Positions 1 to 9,619 of a DNA stretch of 34,206 nt are shown piece after piece. Each line of letters begins with the position of its first letter. Within the stretch, counting starts at the first letter, position 1. The notes beneath the pieces are model-generated. The model was not told where the DNA came from, did not search any database, and saw only the letters and a program-made list of their open reading frames with translations. Origin of the DNA: Gnetum montanum (lineage: Eukaryota > Streptophyta > Gnetopsida > Gnetales > Gnetaceae); the NCBI GenBank assembly GCA_015680685.1, contig MNCI01025282.1:606932-641137 (forward strand), read 5' to 3'. Made by a program: the position numbers and the translations under genes.

Positions 1-1111
1 GGTACCAACTCTCTGCTTCTTTGGTGAGTGTCCTTGGGAACAACTTAAGATTCTGCCACTCATTATCTATATTTTGCAAGGCACAGGCATCGTGGAATGC
101 CTGTAAATGATGTTAAGGATCAACATTGTATCCCCCTTCAAAACGTGGGATATTATTTATGTCCAAACGCTTGATCCTATTATCTTTTAAGTGCCTTGTG
201 GAGATCCTAACTGCCTCTGTGATATCAAGCATGCTTCAGGTTGTGAGTAGGGGTTCGTCATGATCATCCCGGTCATGACGTCTGTGATGTCTTCGTGGTG
301 GTTCCCTACTCTCCCTACGTCCTTGCCCTTGTCCTAACTCTTCTCGACCTTCCTGTCGAGGTCTTTCATCTTCCTTACTTTTACCCTCTCCGTTATGCTC
401 ATGGTGGTTGCGCCCAGATGTGGAAGGAGAGTGTGAATGGTGAGATGAAGGAGAAGAGGAAGGGGACACATCACCATGGCAATGTTTCTTACCTTCTCTT
501 TGGCTGCTTCGGTCCAGATCGTTGTAACGATCAAAGTGCCCATCCTTAGTGTGAGTGGTTGTTCCTACCGTGAACAGTTGATGTTCACAGGGATCAGAGC
601 CCGTAGCATGTACAGTTGATCATAGGCTCTGATGCCTAACCTCTTCACCATTGTGAGGAGGAGGAACATCATTTTCTAAGAAACCCGTTGTGAGGGGTTC
701 CTCGTCTCCTATTTCACTAAGGACATGGGGGACCTTGCCCTTCAACAATGAGTGTTGCCTCTCCTGCCTTTCGTCCCGAATACATTGGGCAGCGGTGGGA
801 TGATAATCCTTTACATGATATCTTCCAGCAACGTATTCAGCGAATAAGTCTTGCATGCCAATCTATGCTAAGGCATGGAAGAGCATGTTCGAAAAAAATC
901 GATCTGGTGGTAAAACTATATTACCAAACAAATCTCTCCAGCGCAACTGTTCATCTTGATGGAGGGTAAAAGTGTAATCAGGAATATACTCATCGGGATG
1001 AGTATAAGTTATCGTATACTGTTTAGGACTTGGCTGGTCTAGGTTATGTGTATGTCATTGACTATCTTTCGTGTTGTCCCTAGGTGAGTTAACCTTATGA
1101 GAAGAAGCCAT
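1..1111 (-). pseudogene. E1 gypsy gag, decayed and cut by window edge
   Basis: The minus-strand frame starts at an ATG (1109-1111) about 120 bases after the PBS and reads leftwards off the window. The order is: a conserved N-terminal module of about 110 residues (motifs THPDEY, LHQDEQLRWRDL, DYHPT), a Ser/His-rich then Arg/Glu/Asp/His-rich linker (236-469), then the start of a retrotransposon Gag domain (NNIPRFEGGYN, LKLFPRTLTKEAESWY) at 1-180. It has several in-frame stops and shifts, so it is not expressed as one protein. Its layout matches the gag frames at 17885, 25288 and 31894. Gag is expected to form the virus-like particle core. Family membership is clear from the Gag domain. The N-terminal module is not one I recognise. 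Confidence 0.8.
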
Positions 1112-1233
1112 TTTATTGGTGTGTTGTTCACTGTTATATATGTTCTTAATTAACTAATTAACCCAAAGGTTTGTTAAGGCTCACAACGATGTGAAAGATT
1201 TCCTAATGTTCTAATTGGCGTAAAAACACTTAG

Positions 1234-1251
1234 TCCTCGGCAACGGCGCCA
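1234..1251 (-). other. Primer-binding site of E1 (tRNA-Asp type)
   Basis: The minus strand reads TGGCGCCGTTGCCGAGGA directly after the LTR end. It is one base off the complement of the plant tRNA-Asp 3' end (TGGCGCCGTTGCCGGGGA), the primer site typical of Athila-like gypsy elements. It is the best preserved of the four PBS copies in the window and fixes the element's orientation. Confidence 0.85.
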
Positions 1252-1252
1252 A

Positions 1253-2184
1253 TGATGAGTGGCGAGGTACCCCTACACTCAACCATATGAAACGAGCGTA
1301 GCACGCGCGATTCGGTCGAACTCCGCAGACTAAATGCCTAAACGCCGTAAGGAACACTTGGCGTTAATTAATCGTTGTCTTCCTAGACTTACTTGTTGTT
1401 GTCACGGTGTATGGTTAAGCAAGTCCGAGGTATATGATTTTTTTGGTATTTTCAGGTTTTTCTCCTATGCTAAAGAGTGAAGGGTTGAGAGACTAAAACT
1501 AACTCTAACTACAGCACTAAGTCCTAGCGTCAGCATCCGTTCCCACTTGCCATACACACCCTAAACTGTGCAACTGTGGCTACCAAACGCTAATCGTTAC
1601 TGGGATTACCACACGTAACGCATGTGCTCGAAGCGGTCGTACTGACGCACGTAACTGCCTAAGTGTGACAAGTAGTTGATTCCTTGACTAGTCGTACACA
1701 TCCGTAGATGCTCGTAATCAAGTTGTACTTGTCCCACATTCTAGGAGATAAGGGTGAGAGAATCTAATTGCAATGAGTAGCCGATTCCTTGGCTAGCCGT
1801 ACACATTCTTCAATGCTCGTAACCAAGTCGTACTCATGCCGCGTTACTAGGAAAGCAGTAAATAACATTAAATAAACCTATCCATGTACTATAAGGTTTA
1901 TCCACAAAGCTCGTCTTTATTGCCTTACACAACTTGCGTTTAGGTACAAAGCTGCTTGAATAAAGAACCATTCACTTGGGGGACTCCTACTGCGGGCACA
2001 TGGAAAATATTCTATCTCTGGGGTGATCAATCCGCCAGAGCTTCGCTACTTTACGTCTATGATGTGAAATGAGGGGAGTGCCGCCTCTTATTTATAGATT
2101 TGGTGGCGGACCGCGATATCGCGTTCGCGGTGGCTGCGATATCACGTACGCGATATTGCGGCTTGTGCATATCGTGTCTCATCA
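1253..2184 (-). repeat. 5' LTR of E1
   Basis: This 932-base LTR reads on the minus strand from TGATGAGA (2184) to CTCATCA (1253). It carries a TATA box (TATAAATA within 2090-2099) and a polyadenylation signal in the conserved block CAATAAAGACGAGC near 1905-1925, and it ends next to the PBS. The U3 start (about 2100-2175) holds several near-palindromic GATATC motifs flanked by CG. Its inner boundary sits in a coiled-coil frame (2185 onward), so E1 inserted into E2. The target duplication cannot be checked because the other end lies outside the window. Confidence 0.85.
2090..2099 (-). promoter_or_regulatory. TATA box of E1 LTR
   Basis: The minus strand reads TCTATAAATA followed by AGAGG. The same block lies at the matching place in the E4, E6 and E7 LTRs, just downstream of the U3 repeat array. 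It is the likely core promoter for element transcription. Confidence 0.7.
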
Positions 2185-3959
2185 AAAGACAACCAAGTAT
2201 TAAGGAGACTACCCAACCCATAGGACAATAACAGTAGCAACCACAAGTTTCACCACCACCACCATAAGATTATAGACCTTCAATGAGTCATTTATAATAA
2301 ATTACATAAACCATTAGTTGGGGAAGAAAATAAGAGGCTAATTTATTCAAAGTTATTGATGATGCAATTAGACCAACCATTTCAACCAATCCTACCAATG
2401 GATAAATATCGTTGTATTTAGGAGGAGAGGCCTAGTACTAACACTGCATCATTCCAAGTGGTGTTTGAATCTAAAGAAGGAGCCATAGTTATGTTCATGT
2501 AACACCATGATGCAACGAGAGTTACAGAAGTGATCACAAATCATATTAAAGAATCATTTAATATACTTGTTATGCCACTAGCTAATAATTTTAGAACCAA
2601 GGATGCTCAAATGCTAGCCAATACCTTTATGACTCTTATAGAATAGGAAGATGTGTTAGATAGACCACTGCAAACAAAACAAGTTATGAAAAATCTATTT
2701 GATATTCCTAGTGATATCATTACAACACAGTCTAAATTAATTACCACCAAAGGAAAATTAATCATGGCCGAAACTAAGGCAAAGCATGTTAAGAATGAGT
2801 TCACAAATTACAAGAAGATCTTATAGCCCTAAGAGTATAAAGGAGAGATCCAACTCAGTTCATAGCACTAGATTAGATAGCACAATTCAAAACTAAGTAG
2901 ATTAATTTCCTCCTTAAGAACAATAAAGATATAGCAGATGAGAAAGAAAAGGTAGCATGGAAAGCTTTAGTAGCTAAAGCTCAATCATATGCCCATACCA
3001 AAGCACTTACTACCTTATAGGAAGAAAACAAACAACTCATTGTAGGCAACATGAAGTTGACCATAGTACAAAAGTAGAATAACACTCAAGAAGAAAGTAT
3101 ACATTAGTTGAGAGAGCAACTGATGAGGGTTAACCAAGATATGAGCTGCCTCACAAGAGAACAGAGAATCCTCTTTGTGGAAGAGGTATGCACCATTAGA
3201 TAAAAATCGGCTATTGAAATCAATGCGTTGCAAAATGACGCTAAGAAACATGACAGGCTCAAAGAACACTTCCAAGACCATGTGGGCATGTACAAGCAAA
3301 TAAATGAGAAAGAGATCTAGATGGCAAAGGCTAAAATCAATTCTATTGCAGCGCAAAATTTTGATTGGCAACCCATCTTGGACAGCATGGCCCAAACCTA
3401 TCAAGTGGAAGTGAAAAATAAAGACTTGTATATAGAAGACTTAAAAGAATACATAGCGTTAGCAAACCTCCGTTATGCTAACCTGGCCATGTTAACAGCA
3501 GGTAGGCCTAGAAATAAACTAGAACAACAAGTAGCATCTGCTTATGCTTTGTATGAGAAAGAGTTTGTAAATAGAAAAGATGCTCTACAGAAACTTCAAG
3601 TAGCAAACTCAGAACTAGAAGTAGTTAAGAGTAGCTACCAAGGACAAAAAGATGTAGCAATGAACCTGGCTAGAAGATTAATAGACTATCATGAACTCAA
3701 AGGAAAAGTTAGAGATTTTGAAGAAGAGAGACAACAGTTTGTGGCATTGTACATTAAAGCCAATCAAATGTTTTTGCAATTTCCATGTCCATGGAACATG
3801 TTGAATCCATCCAACATTAGTTCATCAGCATTGACGGTCCAAGATCTAAGAATAGAAGAAGAGAAGTTGCAAGCACTCCTGAATAAATACCAATTAAAGA
3901 AGCCTGATGACAAGGGAAAGAAACCTATGGAAAAGCCACCTCCACTTAGAACAACATAA
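2185..3959 (+). pseudogene. E2 coiled-coil accessory ORF, decayed
   Basis: The last part (3321-3956, 212 residues) is open. The frame can be followed back without alignment to 2185, where E1 cuts it: frame 1 from 2185 to about 2811, then one shift, then frame 0 to the stop at 3957. That gives at least 590 codons. About 13 in-frame stops interrupt it, mostly TAG. The product is rich in Lys, Glu, Gln and Leu with long heptad-like helices (for example LEQQVASAYALYEKEF), and ends in a Lys/Pro tail. I see no signal peptide, transmembrane segment, zinc knuckle or enzyme motif. It lies about 200 bases before the polypurine tract and 3' LTR, where env-like or accessory ORFs of plant gypsy elements sit. 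I do not recognise the protein. The open tail could be chance survival rather than selection. Confidence 0.6.
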
Positions 3960-4087
3960 GGCTACATTCAACTTTTCCAGATTTTGTTTTTTGTTGTTTC
4001 TTAAAATTGTCATGTCATGTGTTCATTTTTGTAAACTCCACTACGACACTAGAGAGTCATGTATATAGAAGTCAGTGTCATGTAAAT

Positions 4088-4165
4088 ATACCTTCCAATT
4101 TTGTAAGGAACTCTATCCTCATTTTGTTTTAACCCAAGGATAAGTTTTCAATCAATCATGGGGTA
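4088..4165 (+). other. E2 3' internal end and polypurine tract
   Basis: The stretch TACCTTCCAATTTTGTAAGG recurs almost unchanged at 30424 in E7, and both lead to a purine tract (TCATGGGGTA here, TCATGGGGGTA in E7) directly before the LTR. This marks the plus-strand priming site and shows that E2 and E7 share their 3' internal terminus. Confidence 0.7.
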
Positions 4166-4843
4166 TGATAAACCAAAAAATTTTGAGTTGACAATATTGT
4201 ATCTATGATGTTGTAGATACGTTATCATATAAACGATATTGTGAGGTGTGTGCTAGCCTATATAAGCAACACTTGGGTGCATGGATTTTCCATAGATTTA
4301 ATAGCTTAGTAACAAAACTCTTTCAATTTGTTTTCTTGAATTCAGTACTTAGTAGTGTGTGCCTATAGTGTGATGTTTTGTAATTGAATGAAATCTTTAT
4401 TCAAGTGTGATGTCTTTGGATGCATCGCATGATCGACAATAAAGATCAAGATTACTCTACATCATTGTAGCGACACTTAGCTTTATTAATGTTTCTAATT
4501 AGTTTAGTGTTTATTGTTTTCATAGTTAATGTTTATGATTACTTGCAATTTACTTTTAATGTTGTTAAGCAGAATCAGTACAATTGATCTCAAGCACGTA
4601 AGTGTAACTACTTGGTAACCCAGTAGTACTATCACTTGGTATGCACAGTAGTGTAGTACTTGGTAATCCTAGTAGTAGTTGCACAAAGTCCAAGGTGTGA
4701 TCGGAAGATCAGGACCAACTACTTATCGCGTAGGCTAGTTTAGATTTGTTTATTGTCATTTAGATTTAGAACCCTTTATTTTCACTTCATGTTTACTAGG
4801 AGTCTAATGGCCAATACAACATCAATTATCATATAACTCATCA
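4166..4843 (+). repeat. 3' LTR of E2
   Basis: It starts TGATAAACC right after the purine tract and ends ACTCATCA, about 678 bases. It contains a TATA-like TATATAA (4259-4265), the conserved ACAATAAAGAT polyadenylation block (about 4436), and repeated ACTTGGTAA-type motifs (4610-4670) that recur in the U5-side part of the other LTRs. It is more diverged than the LTRs of E1, E6 and E7, so it is probably older. The end is called from the CTCATCA match and could be off by some bases. Confidence 0.7.
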
Positions 4844-5890
4844 TGAGTTAAACCATACGCATTGATTTTACTAATTCATGTAGGAAGAAAACAATCACGA
4901 ACACTAACTAATTATTGGTATAATCACATTGCCTTATTTGACCAAGATTGTGCATGAACACTCATATCTTGTATGGTTGGATGTTGGGTACTCCACTGCT
5001 CATCAATAAGTTAAACTTTCAAAGTTTTTTAAGTGATTGTGGTTAGTTGGAAATCTTATTTAATGGAATTAGCCACCCATGGCTATATTAGGTGATGAAA
5101 AAGTAATGATGGCTAAGATGGTTATTTTGATGTTATATAATCGCCTTTGGTGGACCATAATCAATGTTTCATAGAAGCAAGCTCACACGTGGATGGGAAC
5201 TCTAATTAGATGTGAGTCATTGAAAGAATAATGGTTGAGAGTAATTTATAGTAGTAAACAAATAACATAAATAAATCTAGTAGCACTAATCAAATTTTTA
5301 AAATTGAACACCAATGGTTTAAATTTTGCGATGTCTTCTCTCTTTTAAAATCATTGAAGTTTAGCATTGTGGTAGTGGTATCTTTGGTTTTTGCAAAAAA
5401 TCTAAACTTAGCTTATGTAAGGACTATCCCTATATTTTTAATTGAATTTTATATACACATTGTACATGTGTTTTAGCCTACTTTAAGCCATCCTTATTGT
5501 CAAACTAGTTTAGCTATACACTCCATTGCTTCTTTCATGTTCTTGGTTCTTAATCAATGTGAAACATAAATTACCATGTATAGAAATATTGAAAATCATA
5601 GGCAATAATAGTGATTATTTTGTTGATGGTATGTCTTAACGTGTATAAAGAATTCCAAACATAATGTTTAAGAATAAAAGCACCTTAATTAATGCCAAAT
5701 ACAAACATAGGAAAAAGTGTGTGACCGACGGTGTAACTATTCGTATATTACCCTGTTCATTAGAAATGAGAAATTGGTAGCGCGTAAATACAAGATATGT
5801 ATATAATTTGCATTTACTTCTTTGGACAAATGGTTTTCCTACGTAAAAGTGGACAAGGCCGAGAAGCGCTGAAGCCTGGAAACTTTCCAA
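4844..5890. other. AT-rich DNA without recognisable gene
   Basis: I see no convincing reading frame, RNA gene or element end here. The flank after the E2 LTR (TGAGT) would be one copy of its target duplication, but the partner lies left of the window. Confidence 0.5.
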
Positions 5891-5894
5891 GAAG

Positions 5895-6031
5895 AAGCTT
5901 CCATTTGAGGGAGTTATTTATGGGCTATCCGTCGGAAGAAGCTTCCATTAAGCTTCCATTTGAGGGAGTTATTTATGGGCTATCCGTCGGAGATTTGCCA
6001 TTCCGGATACGGAGATTTGCCATTCCGGATA
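5895..6031 (+). repeat. Two adjacent tandem duplications
   Basis: A 42-base unit beginning AAGCTTCCATTTGAGGGAG occurs at 5895-5936 and again at 5950-5991 (period 55) with no visible difference. It is followed directly by a 22-base unit (CGGAGATTTGCC...) at 5988-6009 and 6010-6031, also identical. Perfect copies suggest recent duplication or slippage. Confidence 0.85.
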
Positions 6032-7660
6032 AATTTTGATTAACTGTTCGGGTTGGATTTGAGAGCGCGTACAGAAGTGCATTAAGTTCGCAATGGTACA
6101 TATTTCATAATTTACAATGAAATTTTGTCTGGATTATTTGTACATATACATTGAAATGGTCGCCTTGCCTTACCTCGTATTGTTTTATAGTTGTTGCAAT
6201 GTCTGCATTTTGCATTAAAATCTTATGCATCTTCTCCTGTTCTGAATCATACCAAAAATTTCATTTCATTGTTAAGTGGCAAGCAAGCAATCAAGATTCA
6301 TGGCATCGGTATGAGACGGACCACAGAAAACAAGGGAGTACGAATAAATAAACAAACACACGGAAATCACGAAAGGGATACTATGGTAACCGAAGGCCGA
6401 AGGGGCAAGTATGGGCCATACGGACGGGGCGTGCGAGGAAAACATTGCATTTGCTTGGATTCGCCTGCCTTTGGAGCGTCAAAGTTTCCGCCATGACTCA
6501 CACATTCACGCGTGTTTATTGTTCACTGCTGGTTTTTGCTCTTTTTCTCATCTTTGCTCAAAAAAGAAAAAACAAAACAGGGTCATCGTCATGGGTCACG
6601 AGTCATGAATATGATGACGGATGGATACTTGTTCAACTTTTTTAAAAATCTGTTTGCTTATAGAGCAACGAAGCCCGACAGCACATGGCCGGCCATGTGC
6701 AACCTCATGGCGCTCTGTTTTTACTTTCCCTTCATCATCACTAGTGTCAATTTTCCAGCGTCTGAAAGGTTTTCGATCATTGAAAGGTTTTCGATCATTG
6801 TAGGTGAGGCAACTTTCTGGCTGTGCCTAGTTTAGTTAAGTTGTGTCTTCTTTTAATGCGGTCATCTTCAATGTAGCCCTATGGCACTACTGACAGGTAG
6901 TCCATACGGTACTATTCATACATAGTCGTTGACAAGTATTAGCTGATTTGTTATAAATTTGGTTGAGGCTTGAGGCTTAATTTCATTTTTGGAAATATTG
7001 GATTGAGTAACAAAGGGGTTTCATTTTATTGTTGTCATTTTGGTTGTTGCAGAAATTATATGTTTGGCCGGCTCCTTGAGTAAGGAAATGGATTCAATGC
7101 CCTCCATACTTTGCAAATTTTCTTGCTTCCATTTAATGGTGATATTGCAATTTTCTGTGCAAATTTTAAGCATTAACAATATTTTGGATTTACATTGTTC
7201 TATATTTTACAATGTATTTTTATGATATATGAGATTTAATTTAAAAAAAAACTAATATATTTAAATTTTCTTTATCACGTCGAAACCGGTCCCCACTTTT
7301 TCTTGAGGCACACGTACCTAAACATGTTTAGAATCATGAATCCGTGATTCCTTGCTTCCATGAATCAGATTCTTTTGATGCATAGTTTAGGGGACTGTCA
7401 CTAACGAAACTTTCAACAAACAAATGTTCAAGAATTTGGAGAGGAAGGCTGCAGCCTGTTATTTACAACAAATGTGTTACGGACAAGACCGACCGAGAAT
7501 GTACACTTGGGTGGAGAAACATGTCACCGCAGAAGCGGTCAAAACAAATACTCACAAGCACGAACGTTTTCATGGACTTAAACACAAAGAAAAAGGAGAA
7601 AAAAACTACTCCAAACCGGGAGCGCCTTAGATTTCTGAGGCGGACCACCGGCCCAAGGGT
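6032..7660. other. AT-rich intergenic DNA
   Basis: Several short open frames occur between 6151 and 6835, but they overlap each other in three frames and show no known domain, so I do not call them genes. The stretch includes the perfect 18-base duplication at 6763. Nothing else is recognisable. Confidence 0.5.
6763..6798 (+). repeat. Perfect 18-bp tandem duplication
   Basis: TGAAAGGTTTTCGATCAT occurs twice in a row with no difference between copies. Confidence 0.9.
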
Positions 7661-7707
7661 GGTCACTGTGATCTGGCCGAAGGGTGGTTAGGTCAGGTGG
7701 TCTCCGT

Positions 7708-8160
7708 GATCCTCCGAGACTGATTCGAACATGTACTGGTTCTCTGAGATACATGCACGGCTTCTTTGATTTGGGATCAACTTCTGGAACTGATTGGAAG
7801 ATGCACCTTGATCCTCCAGGACTAATACCGTTTTCACGTTGATCCTTCGGGACTGATTCAAACATGGTTCCTTGGGATCAACGTTTTCCACCTTCATTCT
7901 CCACGTGCAGGTTCTGCGACTGAACCTGCACTGGTTCCTTGAGATCCGCGATTGCACTTTGATCCTCCAAGACTGATTCGATTCCTTGGGACCAATGATT
8001 TCCACTGGGACTGGTTCAGGTTCCTCGGGGATAAAACAGTTTCCACCTTCATCCTCCGGCGCAAACATGCACGGCTTCCATCCTCGGAATCAGCGGTCTC
8101 CGATGTGATCCTCCTCGGGACCGATTCGAGCATGCACTGGTTCCTGGGGGGATCAACGGA
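7708..8160. repeat. Degenerate minisatellite downstream of the dehydratase gene
   Basis: A core near GATCCTCCGAGACTGATTCG recurs at about 7708, 7810, 7841, 7961 and 8107. Satellite phrases such as TGGTTCCTTGGGATCAAC and CATGCACGGCTTC recur between the cores. Spacing is irregular (about 31 to 146 bases). GC content rises toward the gene. The short minus-strand open frames across it (for example 7688-8068) merely translate the repeat and are not supported as genes. It may overlap the 3' untranslated region of the dehydratase gene. Confidence 0.65.
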
Positions 8161-8201
8161 GAGCGCCTGAGATCTCGGGGCGCAGCCCGGCCGCCTCGGC
8201 A

Positions 8202-9301
8202 TTAGTCGGAGGAGGAGGAAGAGGTGGAGTAGCTGCCGAGCACGCGCATGGAGAGGGCGGCCTGCGACAATCGCCGCAGCGCCATACTCACCTGCTGCGC
8301 CTCGCACATCTCCACGTTCAGATCCAGCACGAACACGTAATCGAAGCGCTCGCCGCGCATGGGCGCGCCGCGGTTGGGCCGGGCGTCCAGCCGCTCGACG
8401 CCGACGCCGCACTCGTGGAGCGCCGCCAGCGCCCTGCACAGCCCGTCCGCGCCCTCGCGCAGCGCCAGCGCCACCGTCATCTTCGGCCCGGCCGCCACCG
8501 CCGACGGACGCCGCCGCGACAGCACCCAGAACCGGTTCGTGTTCGAGGGGTCGTCCTGCAGATCCTCCGCGAGCACGCGCAGCCCGAACGCGCGCGCCGC
8601 CGCGCCGCTGCCGACCACCGCCGTGCCCGCCGCGTCCGCGTCCGCCAGCGCGCGCGCCGCGGCCGCCGCGTCGTCCACGGGCACNCGACGGGCACGAGCC
8701 GCGGCGACGGCGACGGCAGAAGCGTCTGCAGCGAGCGCCGGCAGTGCAGCAGCCCCTGCGGGTGCCCGGCCACCGCCGAGACGCCGGCGAGTCCGGCGGA
8801 GGAGGCGGAGGCGGAGGCGGAGGCGCCGGCGAGGAGACAGTGGCGCACCGGCACCAGGATCTCGGCGCAGATGACGAGGGTGGCGGCGTGGCGCAGCAGC
8901 AGGTCCGTGTTGCGGTGCACGGGGCCGTCCACGGAATTCTCGGCGACGACCACGGCGCGGTCGGCGCGGCCCTCGGCCACCGCCAGGAAGGCCGCCTCCA
9001 GCGGCCCCTCGCAGGCCACGGCTGTTGCGGCGCCGGAGCCGGCGCCGGCGCGCTCGGCGGCTTCGTGGCCGTAGGAGCCCTCGCCGCCCTGGTACGCCAC
9101 GCGGAGCCTGCCCCGCTCACCGGTGCCGCCGCCGCCGCCGCCGCCGTCGCTGTCCCTGAGCATCCGTTCCAGATATTGGACCGTGCCGATGTCCGCGGTT
9201 CTGCTCCCGCGGTGCTCGCGGGGGCGCACGTGGATCGCCCGTACGATCCTGTCGGAACACCGTGGCATTCCAACGCCAGCGCCAACGTACAACAGCGCCA
9301 T
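8202..9301 (-). CDS. Arogenate/prephenate dehydratase-like protein (frame broken at an N)
   Basis: This family converts arogenate (or prephenate) to phenylalanine (or phenylpyruvate), in plants in the plastid. From the ATG at 9301 (context AAAATGG), the dehydratase domain starts at VAYQG (residues 68-72), followed by ENSVDGPVHRNTDLLLRH (121-138), GHPQ (179-182) and GLRVLAEDLQDD. The ACT regulatory domain follows, with ARP in place of the usual ESRP (about 302-305) and ending MRVLGSYS. The frame breaks at an N (8685) next to a repeated GTGCCCGTC/G; ignoring 11 bases there joins both halves, giving about 362 residues, slightly short for the plant family. The catalytic TRF motif reads NRF (about residue 252). 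The N-terminus is Arg-rich and could be a weak transit peptide. An in-frame ATG lies upstream at 9406. No intron is seen, as in most plant members. The gene is extremely GC-rich compared with its flanks. Family assignment is firm; activity is uncertain. Confidence 0.85.
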
Positions 9302-9456
9302 TTTGTGGAGATGGAGTGGGTTGCAGAGATCCGATTGAAGGATCTCTGCCAAGTATGGTAGTGCAGGCTTGGCCCTTAAATGGACGTTCCTGCGGTAGTT
9401 GGGCAACTCGTGTTCGCTTGTCTGTATTTGGTCCTTGTATGGCTACGCCCGATTCG

Positions 9457-9476
9457 CGTTTACGTAATCGTAAACG
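9457..9476. promoter_or_regulatory. Perfect palindromic site upstream of the dehydratase gene
   Basis: CGTTTACG-TAAT-CGTAAACG is an 8-base perfect inverted repeat with a 4-base centre, about 160 bases upstream of the chosen start. It could be a regulator site or chance. The surrounding stretch (9470-9620) is rich in AACGGGA-like motifs. Confidence 0.35.
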
Positions 9477-9619
9477 GGAACGGGTGAGCGCCAGTACGCG
9501 TTGACTGAACGTCGAGCTGAACGGGACGGGACGGGAACGCCAACGGCGTCGAGTTGGTAGAGTGATATGACGAACGGGTGACGCCTCACTGACGTGGACG
9601 TTGGATTCATTGAACATTA

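Noticed and set aside
5895-6031. CRISPR array
   Set aside because: There are only two copies of each unit, no regular spacers, and the context is a plant genome.
6151-6835. Cluster of overlapping short plus-strand ORFs as a gene
   Set aside because: Five frames overlap, none has a domain or consistent codon use, and the stretch includes a simple duplication.
7688-8170. Open frames over the minisatellite as a repeat protein gene
   Set aside because: They simply translate the degenerate DNA repeat in more than one frame and strand, with no known domain.
8359-9361. Long open frames on the plus strand and other minus frames across the dehydratase gene
   Set aside because: They are Arg/Ala/Gly-rich translations of a GC-rich coding strand in wrong frames. 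Only the minus frame at 9301-8202 gives family motifs.
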